From NCBI GenBank assembly GCA_023957275.1, contig JAMLHF010000008.1, forward strand, positions 18,410 through 82,409: DNA of 64,000 nt, in the 5' to 3' direction. The DNA comes from Lentimicrobium sp. Its GTDB lineage: Bacteria > Bacteroidota > Bacteroidia > Bacteroidales > Lentimicrobiaceae. Each line of letters begins with the position of its first letter. The stretch's first letter is position 1. Positions 24,871-33,960 of this stretch are shown in pieces. The notes under the pieces were generated by a model. That model ran no database searches. It was given only the letters and a program-made list of their open reading frames with translations, and was not told where the DNA came from. A program made the position numbers and the translations under genes.

Positions 24871-27852
24871 ATGCGCCCATTGCAACGCCCTGAATTCCAT
24901 GCGTTCCTCATCCGGTGCCGGCTATGTGCAATAGTCATTTCCTTTCTTTTTATTCACAGCAATATTTTCGCCCAGAAACACACTGAAACCCTGTTTATTG
25001 ATTCATACACTTCAGAAAGCGGCCTGAGGCAAAGCATGGTGAGTCAGATACTTCAGGATAGCAGGGGCCTGCTCTGGATGGTTACGGGCGATGGGCTGCA
25101 CTGTTTCGATGGCCGGGAGTTCAGGGTATTCAGAATACCGTATAACGGTATTTACAGCAATGCGGACAATATGATGCGGAAGATCATTGAAACGGAGCCG
25201 GGTATTTTCGTGATTTCAACAGCATCATCCTTTCTGAGATTTGACGTTTTTGCAGGAAAATTTGACCTGATAAGCAGGAAACCCTCGGTCTACCATCATC
25301 TGCTCGATGTGCTCATTGGCAACAAACCACTTGTCTGGGTTTATAATAAAGGACTGAGCGTGGCCGGCGACAGCCTGCAGTCACTGATCCTGAATCCGGT
25401 TGGGAGAACAATTCCGGAGGATTTCGTCCCGGTTCAGGCATTGCCCTGGGGCAGGGATTCCTTCATAGTGATGGGAAACCATGGAATTCTGATCGCCGGA
25501 ACATCGGGAAACGCATCACTTTACACCTGCAATTATAAATGGATTGATGCCGAAGGATGCACGGCAATGGCAACCGACAGAACGGGAAATATATACATTG
25601 CAAAAGGAACCAGCCTTTGCCTTCTCCGGGAAGATTCTGCCCTGGTGAGCATTGCCGACCTGGGAATGCGCATCAACCAGGACCTGAAGATTGACCACCA
25701 GGGCCGTTTCTGGTTCTCCGACATTGCGACAAAGCAGCATTACCGGCTTAGCGGCAATAAGCTTGCAGCCGTTGAATTTGTTGAAATAGCAGGCAAATAT
25801 TACGATACCATCAAACCAAGTGTGAAGCATATCTTTGAAGATAAAATGCATAACCTGTGGTTTGGCACAGATGGGAATGGTTTGCTCAGGTACAATCCGG
25901 ATAAAGTGATCTTCGGAAAATATGCTTTGGGATTTACCCGTTGTCTTGAAGCGCTGAACGGACAGATTTTTGCCGGAACCTTCAACAAAGGATTATGGAA
26001 ACTGTCAGATGACCTTAGCCGGGCTGAACGCGTGAATCCGGCGCTCTTTGGCAATAATGCCTATATCCTTGACCTGAAAAGTGATGATAAGGGCAGGTTG
26101 TGGGTTGCAACGCGTAATGGGCTTTATGTAATTAACAGTGACGGAAGGTGCGTTTTCACATACCCCGCAAACCCGACAACCGCATCCTTTCTTGATCCGG
26201 CCGAAAACATGGTATTGTTGCAATGCGATGCCTCATTGTTCAGGTTCCGCGCGGATCCCGTGCCGTCCCTTGCGGGAGAATCAATCAGCAATTCGGTAAA
26301 CTCCATGTTATATTATGCGGGAAAACAATGGGTCGGAACTCCGCTTGGCCTGTTTATCAAGCCGCATAACACAGATAAGAATATGAATATCCCGTATAAA
26401 AATGACAGTGCTGTATTGCAACATGAAATTTATCAATTGCTACCGTTAAAGGATGAGGTATGGGCGGCCACAGGCAACGGCATCAGTGTATTTTCAGCGG
26501 AAGGTAAACTGATAAATCCCTATTCATCACTCACCTCGCTTACCGATGAAGTTATCTACGCTATACTGCCGGACAACTCCGGAAGAGTCTGGTTTTCAGG
26601 AATCAATGGCATCGGGTGTATAACCAATGACAGGCAAAGGATCGTCAGGTTTACGATGAGGAATAACTTACAGTCACTTGAATTTAACCATAACGCAGCC
26701 CTGAAGGGGCCGGAAGGCAGGATTTACTTCGGAGGCATCAATGGTATCAACGGCATTGACCCTTCACAGGTAAAGACAGAAAAGGAGTTACCCCGCATTC
26801 ATCTTTTTAACCTGTATGTGTCCGATACAATATTTTCGAAGGGTATTCCCCCGGACGGAATAAGCCTGTCGCTCAGCCGCGACGCCGCCCACCTGCATGG
26901 CAGCGTATATACTTCGGGATATGGCGATGCTTCTGACCAGGGCTTCTCCTTTTTGCTTGAAGGTTACGAAAAGGAATGGAATACGCCGGCAGCTTCTCCT
27001 GCATTTGCCTACCGCAACCTGCCACCGGGCGAATACCGCCTGTTAGTCAGGTACACCGATCCATTCCGTACCACCGGGACTCCCATACCATTGCTGACAG
27101 TGAAGGTCGTACCTGCTTTCTGGCAAACCCTGTGGTTTGCTGCGCTGTTAACCATCGCGATAATAGCAATAACCGTTTTCATCGTCAAGAAAGTTCAGCA
27201 CTTCAGATATATAAACCGCATAAAAGCGCTGGAGCAGGAACACGCTATTGAAAAGGAACGTCTTCGCATTTCAAAGGACATGCACGATGAAGTCGGTGCC
27301 AGCCTTACCCGGATTTCCATCCTGAGCGAAATTGCCAAAAGCCGGCAACAGGAGCCTGACAAAACGCAGAAAGTTATCGAACAGATATCTGAAATTGCGG
27401 GGGATGTGGTGGATGAGCTGAGCGAAATTATATGGGCCATGAACCCGAAAAATGACAGCCTTGATAGTTTTGCAGCTTATATCAGAAGATATGCCTCTAC
27501 ATATCTCGAAGCTACCGAAACATTGGTCAGCTACAATTTCCCTGATCCGGTGGCTCCGTTGCCGATGTCGGCGGAATTAAGGAGGAACCTGTTCCTGACC
27601 GTAAAAGAGGCAATACATAATGTAGCTAAGCATGCAGATGCAAAAAACCTAACAATCACATTGCAAACAGATCAGAAGAAACTGATTATTATAATCAGGG
27701 ATGATGGTAAGGGCTTTTCGGAAGAATTGCTTCCGGGGACAGGAAACGGACTGGGAAATATGAACCGCAGAATGGAAGATTGCGGAGGTACTTTCAGGAT
27801 AAGTTCCGGAAAAGGCAACGGAACGGAAATTATCATGACGGTTGGTCTGTGA
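24871..27852 (+). CDS. Two-component sensor with reg_prop beta-propeller
   Basis: 993 residues. A signal peptide (ending near FAQ, residue 34) is followed by a periplasmic beta-propeller with repeated 'D..G.LW....NGL' reg_prop motifs (about 45-640), a Y_Y_Y-type Ig-like domain (about 650-765), one TM (about 760-785), then HisKA_3 with KDMHDEVGASLTR (His805) and HATPase_c (EAIHNVAKHA, DDGKGF). Related sensors in Bacteroidetes bind glycan breakdown products. It is followed by its NarL partner, separated by 80 bp that carry the repeat at 27860. The GH16 gene just upstream is a plausible target, but no copy of that repeat was seen there. Confidence 0.93.
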   Translation: MRPLQRPEFHAFLIRCRLCAIVISFLFIHSNIFAQKHTETLFIDSYTSESGLRQSMVSQILQDSRGLLWMVTGDGLHCFDGREFRVFRIPYNGIYSNADNMMRKIIETEPGIFVISTASSFLRFDVFAGKFDLISRKPSVYHHLLDVLIGNKPLVWVYNKGLSVAGDSLQSLILNPVGRTIPEDFVPVQALPWGRDSFIVMGNHGILIAGTSGNASLYTCNYKWIDAEGCTAMATDRTGNIYIAKGTSLCLLREDSALVSIADLGMRINQDLKIDHQGRFWFSDIATKQHYRLSGNKLAAVEFVEIAGKYYDTIKPSVKHIFEDKMHNLWFGTDGNGLLRYNPDKVIFGKYALGFTRCLEALNGQIFAGTFNKGLWKLSDDLSRAERVNPALFGNNAYILDLKSDDKGRLWVATRNGLYVINSDGRCVFTYPANPTTASFLDPAENMVLLQCDASLFRFRADPVPSLAGESISNSVNSMLYYAGKQWVGTPLGLFIKPHNTDKNMNIPYKNDSAVLQHEIYQLLPLKDEVWAATGNGISVFSAEGKLINPYSSLTSLTDEVIYAILPDNSGRVWFSGINGIGCITNDRQRIVRFTMRNNLQSLEFNHNAALKGPEGRIYFGGINGINGIDPSQVKTEKELPRIHLFNLYVSDTIFSKGIPPDGISLSLSRDAAHLHGSVYTSGYGDASDQGFSFLLEGYEKEWNTPAASPAFAYRNLPPGEYRLLVRYTDPFRTTGTPIPLLTVKVVPAFWQTLWFAALLTIAIIAITVFIVKKVQHFRYINRIKALEQEHAIEKERLRISKDMHDEVGASLTRISILSEIAKSRQQEPDKTQKVIEQISEIAGDVVDELSEIIWAMNPKNDSLDSFAAYIRRYASTYLEATETLVSYNFPDPVAPLPMSAELRRNLFLTVKEAIHNVAKHADAKNLTITLQTDQKKLIIIIRDDGKGFSEELLPGTGNGLGNMNRRMEDCGGTFRISSGKGNGTEIIMTVGL

Positions 27853-27859
27853 TTTATCT

Positions 27860-27879
27860 AAATCACATCAAAGGGTGAT
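27860..27879 (+). promoter_or_regulatory. 20-bp repeat, copy 1: candidate operator upstream of NarL regulator
   Basis: AAATCACATCAAAGGGTGAT, identical to 28741-28760. The outer ATCAC/GTGAT is an inverted repeat. It ends 21 bp before the -7 box at 27901, centring near -45 from the expected start site, where an activator would sit. Confidence 0.7.
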
Positions 27880-27900
27880 GCATTCCAATATTTAACACTC

Positions 27901-27908
27901 TATTTTTG
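27901..27908 (+). promoter_or_regulatory. -7 element TATTTTTG of the NarL regulator gene
   Basis: A TAnnTTTG match 25 bp before the ATG at 27933. The repeat at 27860-27879 abuts where the -33 region would lie. No strong TTG is seen, consistent with activator dependence. Confidence 0.65.
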
Positions 27909-27932
27909 TTTATTACACAGCAACAAAATCCG

Positions 27933-28565
27933 ATGCCTGAACCTATAAGCATAATAATAGTTGAGGACGATGAAGCCGTGCGCGAAGGGTTGCGCTTGCT
28001 TATCAACGGTTCTGAAGGTTATCACTGCCACGCGGCCTGCCCCTCAGCCGAAGAAGCACTGAAGGTTATTCCGGATTTCATGCCCGATGTGGTGCTGATG
28101 GATATCAACCTTCCGGGAATGAACGGGATTGAGTGCGTTATCTGCATTAAGAATGCCTGGCCATCCATTCAGGTGATGATGCTGACCGTTTTCGACAATA
28201 CCGATGAAATATTCAAATCGCTGACTGCCGGAGCAACCGGCTATATGCTTAAAAAAACACCCCCTGCCAAACTGCTCGAAGCCATCGCCGAACTGGTAAA
28301 CGGAGGCTCGCCCATGAGCGGGGAAATAGCCCGCAAGGTTGTGCAAACCTTTGCCCGGCCGGCCATACATCCTTTGCCCGAATCAAACCTTACAGCCAGG
28401 GAGGAGGAAATACTTTCCTATCTCTCCAAAGGATTCCTCTATAAAGAAATCGCTGCTGAGTTGTTTATCAGCATTGAAACAGTCAGAACGCATATCCGAA
28501 AAATCTACCAGAAACTTCAGGTCAGGACCCGCACCGAGGCCTTGCTCAGGTGTATGAAGACTTAA
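27933..28565 (+). CDS. NarL/LuxR-family response regulator
   Basis: 210 residues from the ATG at 27933 (MPEPISIIIVEDDEAV); an in-frame TTG at 27906 is inside the -7 box and was rejected. Receiver with Asp57 in VVLMDINLPG; LuxR HTH near residues 145-205 (NLTAREEEILSYLSKG...IETVRTHIRKIYQKL). It is the partner of the propeller kinase upstream. Its own promoter carries the 20-bp repeat also found before the next gene, so auto-regulation is likely (inference). Confidence 0.93.
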   Translation: MPEPISIIIVEDDEAVREGLRLLINGSEGYHCHAACPSAEEALKVIPDFMPDVVLMDINLPGMNGIECVICIKNAWPSIQVMMLTVFDNTDEIFKSLTAGATGYMLKKTPPAKLLEAIAELVNGGSPMSGEIARKVVQTFARPAIHPLPESNLTAREEEILSYLSKGFLYKEIAAELFISIETVRTHIRKIYQKLQVRTRTEALLRCMKT

Positions 28566-28740
28566 GTTCATAGCCCTAAATAAACAACCATAAATATGAC
28601 TGCTGCCGGTCTGCATCCTGATTTCTGATAAGGATCTCCGGAAGAATTGTCAACATCATACATAGGCTGCAGGGCTGCACCAACCCTTTCCCCAATCAAG
28701 GCAGCCGGCTAATAATCTCTTTTCAGAATCCTGATATCAA

Positions 28741-28760
28741 AAATCACATCAAAGGGTGAT
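28741..28760 (+). promoter_or_regulatory. 20-bp repeat, copy 2: candidate operator upstream of T9SS gene
   Basis: Exact copy of 27860-27879 (20 of 20 bases). It ends 22 bp before a -7-like GAAATTTG at 28783; in copy 1 that distance is 21 bp. The equal geometry argues for one DNA-binding regulator. Confidence 0.7.
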
Positions 28761-28782
28761 TGACAAGGCTTCTTTCTGAGGC

Positions 28783-28790
28783 GAAATTTG
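28783..28790 (+). promoter_or_regulatory. -7-like element GAAATTTG
   Basis: Differs from TAnnTTTG at the first base. Lies 38 bp before the ATG at 28829, downstream of operator copy 2. Confidence 0.5.
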
Positions 28791-28828
28791 CTTTTATCAG
28801 TTAAAACAATTAACCCCCGGAGGCAATT

Positions 28829-29875
28829 ATGAAAAAACCATTACTCATTCTTTTTGGCATTCTTATTTTTCCGGCATTGCACACAGAAGCGCAGATAACC
28901 ATCACCCATGCCGATCTCCCTACAATCGGAACGCAGATCATCAGGGCAGTTGATAATGTAACACAGGTTGACCCGGGAAACCCGGGTTTGAACCGGATAT
29001 GGGATTTCACCAACCTTATTCCCCTGACCCACGACACCACCCTGTATCTTCCCGTACAGGGACTACCCAACTACCAGGCATACCCTGACGCAAATGCAGC
29101 GATCAGCCACCGCAACGGCAATATGATGCCTTATTATGATTATGAATACATTCAATACGATGATGATGGCATCAGATATATCGGAGATGAAGATTTCCTG
29201 ACCATTTTCGGGACATTTACCATGTCTGTGCATATTTCATGCAACCCCGGGCCCCTCAGCCTGCCGCTGCCCTTTACCTATGGACAGAGCCTGAACCAAA
29301 CGACAACCTATGAATGGTTAATGGCTTCACACAGTGACGGGGCATTGCTCGATTCCATCAGACAGATCAGCCATATGGATATTACTTTAAACGGTGATGC
29401 CTCAGGAATTATGTCAACTCCTTTTGGCACTTTTCAGGTGCTCAGGGTAAAAGAGGACATTATTTCACTCGATTCCATCTATAACTGGGAAAACGGCTGG
29501 GTTTTCGATCGGGTTGAAACCAATACGTACACGGTTTACCGCTGGTATGCCAATGATTATTACGAAGTAGGGGAACTCAATCTGAACCCCGGAAAGGCAA
29601 ATGGCTTCAGTTTCTTCAGATCGGAAACCATCGTTAACACCAACCATGCTGAAAAAACAATGGACAGGATTTTCCCGAATCCTGCAACAGATATGCTCTC
29701 GGTTGAATCGGCAGTTGATTATGTCTCTTTCGAAATCATTGACCCGGAAGGCCGTATAATAGACCGTGGCCCATTTGTACCGGCAATCAGTACAGCGGAT
29801 TTAACTCCCGGCTTTTACCTCCTCAGGCTGAAATCAGACCATGGAAGCAGTTGCATCAAATTCATCAAACAATAA
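28829..29875 (+). CDS. T9SS-exported protein of unknown function
   Basis: 348 residues with a signal peptide (ending near TEAQ) and a C-terminal sorting domain of about 75 residues (MDRIFPNPATDMLSVES ... DLTPGFYLLRLKSDHGSSCIKFIKQ), the type A signal for the Por/T9SS machine. The middle 250 residues are an unassigned beta-rich domain with many Tyr, Asp and Asn residues. GGAGG 9 bp before the ATG is a rare strong Shine-Dalgarno here. It should be surface-anchored or secreted and is likely controlled by the preceding NarL regulator. Confidence 0.88.
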   Translation: MKKPLLILFGILIFPALHTEAQITITHADLPTIGTQIIRAVDNVTQVDPGNPGLNRIWDFTNLIPLTHDTTLYLPVQGLPNYQAYPDANAAISHRNGNMMPYYDYEYIQYDDDGIRYIGDEDFLTIFGTFTMSVHISCNPGPLSLPLPFTYGQSLNQTTTYEWLMASHSDGALLDSIRQISHMDITLNGDASGIMSTPFGTFQVLRVKEDIISLDSIYNWENGWVFDRVETNTYTVYRWYANDYYEVGELNLNPGKANGFSFFRSETIVNTNHAEKTMDRIFPNPATDMLSVESAVDYVSFEIIDPEGRIIDRGPFVPAISTADLTPGFYLLRLKSDHGSSCIKFIKQ

Positions 29876-29910
29876 AGCGGATATTCAACCAACTATAAAA
29901 AAACCTGTTT

Positions 29911-30351
29911 ATGAGAAATCTCATCTTCAGACTGATTGTATTTACACTGATACCAGTAATTGCCTGCACCTCAGCACCGGAAACGGCAGAAATCCCTGAA
30001 AGTACTGATGGTCTCTGCCAGCTATGGATTGATGCCTGGAATGCAAGGGATGCGGTGGCCATTGAAGCATGCTTTGCCAATGATGCTTTGTTGATCACGG
30101 ACACTGTATATTCCGGAATTGATGCAATCAGGTCCGGATTTATTGAAAGAGCGACCCCTTACTTTCAGAATCTGACCTGCAGCAAACTGTATGAATCAAT
30201 CAGCGGGTCTATGGCATACCATGCAGGTAAATACGATCATGAATGGATCGTAAACGACTCAACCGTTGAAAAAGCAAGCGGCTACTACACCATGGTATGG
30301 AAAAAATCAGATGATAATACGTGGAAACTTGCTGTTTTTCAGACCAACTGA
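29911..30351 (+). CDS. NTF2-like (DUF4440/SnoaL-type) lipoprotein
   Basis: 146 residues. Signal peptide with lipobox near IPVIAC (Cys19), then a single NTF2-like alpha+beta domain (LWIDAWNARDAVAIEACFANDALLI ... YYTMVWKKSDDNTWKLAVFQTN). Such small folds bind ligands or have hydrolase or isomerase activity; function here is unknown. It lies 35 bp after the T9SS gene, probably in the same transcript, and is followed by a terminator. Confidence 0.8.
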   Translation: MRNLIFRLIVFTLIPVIACTSAPETAEIPESTDGLCQLWIDAWNARDAVAIEACFANDALLITDTVYSGIDAIRSGFIERATPYFQNLTCSKLYESISGSMAYHAGKYDHEWIVNDSTVEKASGYYTMVWKKSDDNTWKLAVFQTN

Positions 30352-30391
30352 AATATAATCAGTATATCCGATTCACATTTAAACATTGAAT

Positions 30392-30435
30392 CAGCAGCCG
30401 GTGCAGTGATCATGTGCCGGCTGCTGCTTTGAATT
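30392..30435 (+). terminator. Terminator after NTF2-like gene
   Basis: CAGCAGCCGG (30392-30401) pairs perfectly with CCGGCTGCTG (30417-30426), 15-nt loop, followed by CTTTGAATTTAT. Confidence 0.75.
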
Positions 30436-30631
30436 TATATTCAGCGCTTCCCGGGAAAAATGCATCCCGACTTGCAAAAAAGGTTAACTTTGAATTGAAT
30501 TTACCCGCTCTGACCATTTACTCTTAGGTCAGAAAAATTATCCTTTGAAAACAGCAGGCCCTGCATATTCAACAACTGCCTGAAGTGCCGGAAACAATGC
30601 TTTTCCCCGGGGTCTGGCAAAATAACGGACT

Positions 30632-31060
30632 ATGAAGCAAAACCACCTGCCTGTCAATCTGAATCTTAACGTCAGGGGGCTTGAAACCTCTGCCACCCTC
30701 AGGATCAATGAAATAAGCAACCGTCTGGTCAGCGAAGGAAAGCGGGTTTACAAATTCGGGTTAGGGCAATCCCCTTTCCCAGTTCCGGAAACCGTGGTTG
30801 AAGCCCTGCGGCAGAATGCCCATCAAAAAGATTACCTTCCGGTGAAAGGTTTGTACAAACTGCGGCAGGCAGTCGCTGACTTTAATTTCCGGCATCAGGG
30901 TATAGTCACAGATCCGGAGGATGTACTCATCGGCCGGGATCAAAGGAACTGATCTTCCTGCTGCAACTGGTTTATTACGGCGATCTGTTGATCCCGACAC
31001 CCAGCTGGGTATCCTATTCGCCTCAGGCACGCATCATTGGCAGGCATGTTGACTGGATTG
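30632..31060 (+). pseudogene. 5' fragment of a PLP-dependent class I aminotransferase
   Basis: The first 100 codons read MKQNHLPVNL...KFGLGQSPFPVPETVVEALR...YLPVKGL, a standard aminotransferase N-terminus. Near 30933 one C appears missing from what should be GGCCCGGGA (Gly-Pro-Gly): the reading frame then runs into a stop at 30950, while the other frame continues with SKELIFLLQLVYYGDLLIPTP...WVSY until about 31060, after which homology stops abruptly. Full family members have about 400 residues; here only about 140 remain. The end abuts a second decayed gene on the opposite strand, so this looks like a truncation by rearrangement. The single-base gap could be a sequencing error but the missing 3' two-thirds could not. 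Confidence 0.85.
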
Positions 31061-31067
31061 CTATGGT

Positions 31068-31966
31068 TCACAACTTTAAAGTGGCATCGGGATATGCCTG
31101 CCTGAAGATATTGGGAAGTTGCGCATTCCTTTTTGGACTATATTTAAATTCGAAGGCCGTTATCAGGCCCTCTTTTTCTTCGATATAATCCACTTCCCTG
31201 CTGAAGTAAGACCGCCAGAAGTAAGCATTAACGGATTGTCCCTGATTGCTGTTATACTTAAAACGTTCCGATATGCAGCAGTTTTACCACAATTCACCAA
31301 CATCATTCCGAATGGATAATGGGCTGAAATTCCGGATAATGGCGTTTCGGATACCTGAGTCATTGAAGCAGATTTTTTGTCCCTTCGAGATCTCGTTTCG
31401 CAAATTTCCACTCAATGAGTTTAACCTGAAAATTACTAAGGATTGCTCAAGTAATTCAATGTACCGTTTTAAAGTGTGCACACTTGTTCCCAGTAAACGC
31501 GACAACTCCTGAAATGATACTTCGCCACCTATCTGCAAGGCCAGCGCTTTCAGCAAATTAAACAGCCGATCGGGACGCTTCAACCGCTCAAATTGAAGTA
31601 CATCCTTGTAAAGGTAATTACTTGCTATTTCGCTCAATTCTTCTAAGGTCTCTTCTTCCGGTTTCCTCCGGGAAAGCATCTGCCGGAATTTATAAGATAA
31701 GGCCTATCTGATCAATATGTTGAGCTTCATCCAACACAACCATGCGATAATTTCCGAGAAAATCCTTCAGTAGTCCGGAATTTGTAGTTGAAAGTGCTGA
31801 TTGGATTTTTAACAACGCGCAATTGAGATAGCACGTACCTTTCAGGTCCTTGATAATTTGTTTTGAAAGAAAGATTTATTACCACTCTCCGGGAACCACA
31901 TATTATGATGACTTCCAATTTAAAAAGCCCCTTTTCAATCCTTGCCTTTAAATGCCTTTGAATCAT
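31068..31966 (-). pseudogene. Decayed AAA_14/DUF4143-type ATPase
   Basis: Minus-strand homology runs from a start at 31966 (MIQRHLKARIEKGLFK...VIIICGSRRV) to a stop at 31068-31070 (YPDATLKL). The P-loop GKTTL is lost: GSRRV leads into VINLSF with a frameshift. Other pieces lie in other frames: KDLKGTCYLNCALL and the Walker B VVLDEAQHIDQIGLIL, a gap, then the 131-residue DUF4143-like part at 31679-31284, then an in-frame TAA where GELWEN is expected, then SERFKYN...YFWRSYFSREVDYIEEKEG to the end. Several independent lesions mean this is a true pseudogene. These ATPases are often fast-evolving accessory genes, so a horizontal origin is plausible. Confidence 0.85.
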
Positions 31967-32151
31967 TTTTAATAATGTCAGATAACAAAGATACTAAAAT
32001 AGATAAAGTTTTGTTCACAAATTTGGTCAAATTTGTGATGTTATGTTCAGGTATTTGAATATTTTAAGTTAAATCAGCTTAATTTATTGAAGGCCTTTCT
32101 TCCTTTTCCGCACCATGTACTCAACATTTTGCCGGATTCCTTTTACTCCGG

Positions 32152-33960
32152 TTATTCTTCCTTAATGATGGTTATCCCCATCCGTTGCATCAGGAAAGTG
32201 GCATTCATATTCCGGGCAATACCGGGCTTCAGCTTATAATCAAAATGCAGCGCTTCGCCGTCAATCACCGCTTCAAAACTATGGTTAATGATTCTCTCGG
32301 GGAACGCTTCGGCCAGCCTTCCCAGTTCAAGATCATGGGTCGCGATAAAACCTGATGCTTCCATACCGATCAGTTGCCTGAGCAAGGCTTTTGACCCAGC
32401 CTGTTTATCCGCTGAATTGGTCCCTTTAAGGATCTCATCCAGCAAAATGTACAACGCTTCACCGGCATTCAGCCTGTCGATCAGCTCTTTCAGCCTGAGC
32501 AATTCTGCAAAAAAGTAGGACTGGCTTGCACTCAGCGAATCAGTGGTCCGGAGGCTGGTATAAATTCCTGCAGGATAAAAGGTGAAGGAACGGGCACACA
32601 CCGGGCTGCCGCACATGGCCAGCACCAGGTTCACCCCTATGGTGCGGAGATAGGTGCTTTTCCCGGCCATATTGGCGCCGGTAATGATGTTGAAATATCC
32701 CTTCCCCTGTAGTGATACATTGTTGTTAACCCGGCCGGCAGCTTCAATCAGCGGATGACCTGCCTCTTCGGCGCTCAGCATTAAACTTCCGGAAGCTGTT
32801 TCAGGAAAAATATAAGCGGGGTTGCAGTATGCAAAAGCCGCGATGCTTGCAATGGCTTCGGTTTCAGCCAGTGCTCCGAACCAGACGGGTATCGACCTCC
32901 TGTTCGCGCGCTGCCATTCCTCCAGTCTTCTGATCTGCCGGATATCCCACAAAAGAAGCACATTCAGCACAAAACCGGCCAGAAAATTCAGGCGGGTATC
33001 AAGGGAGGAAGTAATTCTGCCCAATTTATTTATGCTGTTGCCTGCCCCGTTGTTCCCTGATTGAAGCCTGCCTTTATAATTCAGCATCTGCGCACTGGTA
33101 AAAGGCTCCTGCTCAACCATCGCGAAACGCGAAGCGTACTTCTGCAGCAGGTCTACCTTCCGGCTGAGCATCACGTGCCGCCTGTTGATCCTTTTGGTAT
33201 AAAAACCCGTCAATGATAACGGGATCAGCAGGTAAAGCAGAAAAAGCTGTATGCTGATCAAACCAGCCGAAAGCAGCAACAAAATGGCAAATGACAACAC
33301 CGGGATCAGTACAACGGCGACCCTGAACACAGGGGATGAAAAGAGCTCAGGCGTTTCAAGCCATTGATAAAAAGATCCGAGGTCATTCTCCGATTCATCC
33401 GCAACCATTCCCAGCGCCCTGAACTTTATCCGCCAGCCGGGCATCGCCGACAATTCCTTTACCGCTTCCTGCCGCATCCTGATTTCATCCGGGTTGTTCA
33501 GAAGATTTCTCAGCCATGCGGCCAGCGTCTCCTTGCCCAGGGGGCTGACAGTACGGTTCAGTGCCTGAAACAGTGAAAAGTCACCGAAAAGGTCAAGGTC
33601 GGTGGCATAGGGATGATGAGAATCCGCGAATGAAGCACCGCCTTCAAATAAGGTGTAATTTCCTTTGCAGGCTTCAACTTCCTGCTCCAGCGCCATAATT
33701 TGCGCCCTGTTAAGTTTCTGGGCTTCGAGCACTTTGCCATGCCTGATCATCAGGATGATAAAGCCTGCGAGTAAAACCACAGATGCAATCCACCAGACAG
33801 GCGATGAAGAAACGGAGAGATAAACACCCGCAACAAAAGCCAGAAATGTGATCAGCCTTGCAACCGAATAGCGACGCGCCTTCCCGGCAAGCTTGTCCCT
33901 TTCACTGACCGCTTCCCCGAGCATCTGACGATAAACCCCTTCCGGAGAAAAATCAGCCAT
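32152..33960 (-). CDS. Membrane-associated MutS-like ATPase
   Basis: 602 residues. The C-terminal half is a MutS domain V-type ABC ATPase: Walker A GANMAGKSTYLR (about 428), Walker B YILLDEILKGTN (about 505), THDLELG. The mismatch-reading N-terminal domain of MutS1 (FxE) is absent. Instead there are two pairs of hydrophobic helices at about 34-73 and 213-252, and possibly a further one near 325-345. Family members are annotated as DNA mismatch repair proteins by homology, but a membrane-bound one is unlikely to do mismatch repair; the role is unknown. It overlaps the CYTH gene by 8 bp. Confidence 0.85.
   Translation of the reverse strand: MADFSPEGVYRQMLGEAVSERDKLAGKARRYSVARLITFLAFVAGVYLSVSSSPVWWIASVVLLAGFIILMIRHGKVLEAQKLNRAQIMALEQEVEACKGNYTLFEGGASFADSHHPYATDLDLFGDFSLFQALNRTVSPLGKETLAAWLRNLLNNPDEIRMRQEAVKELSAMPGWRIKFRALGMVADESENDLGSFYQWLETPELFSSPVFRVAVVLIPVLSFAILLLLSAGLISIQLFLLYLLIPLSLTGFYTKRINRRHVMLSRKVDLLQKYASRFAMVEQEPFTSAQMLNYKGRLQSGNNGAGNSINKLGRITSSLDTRLNFLAGFVLNVLLLWDIRQIRRLEEWQRANRRSIPVWFGALAETEAIASIAAFAYCNPAYIFPETASGSLMLSAEEAGHPLIEAAGRVNNNVSLQGKGYFNIITGANMAGKSTYLRTIGVNLVLAMCGSPVCARSFTFYPAGIYTSLRTTDSLSASQSYFFAELLRLKELIDRLNAGEALYILLDEILKGTNSADKQAGSKALLRQLIGMEASGFIATHDLELGRLAEAFPERIINHSFEAVIDGEALHFDYKLKPGIARNMNATFLMQRMGITIIKEE

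Noticed and set aside
31284-31679. 131-codon minus-strand frame as a complete gene
   Set aside because: It is only the middle of a broken ATPase whose other parts lie in other frames.
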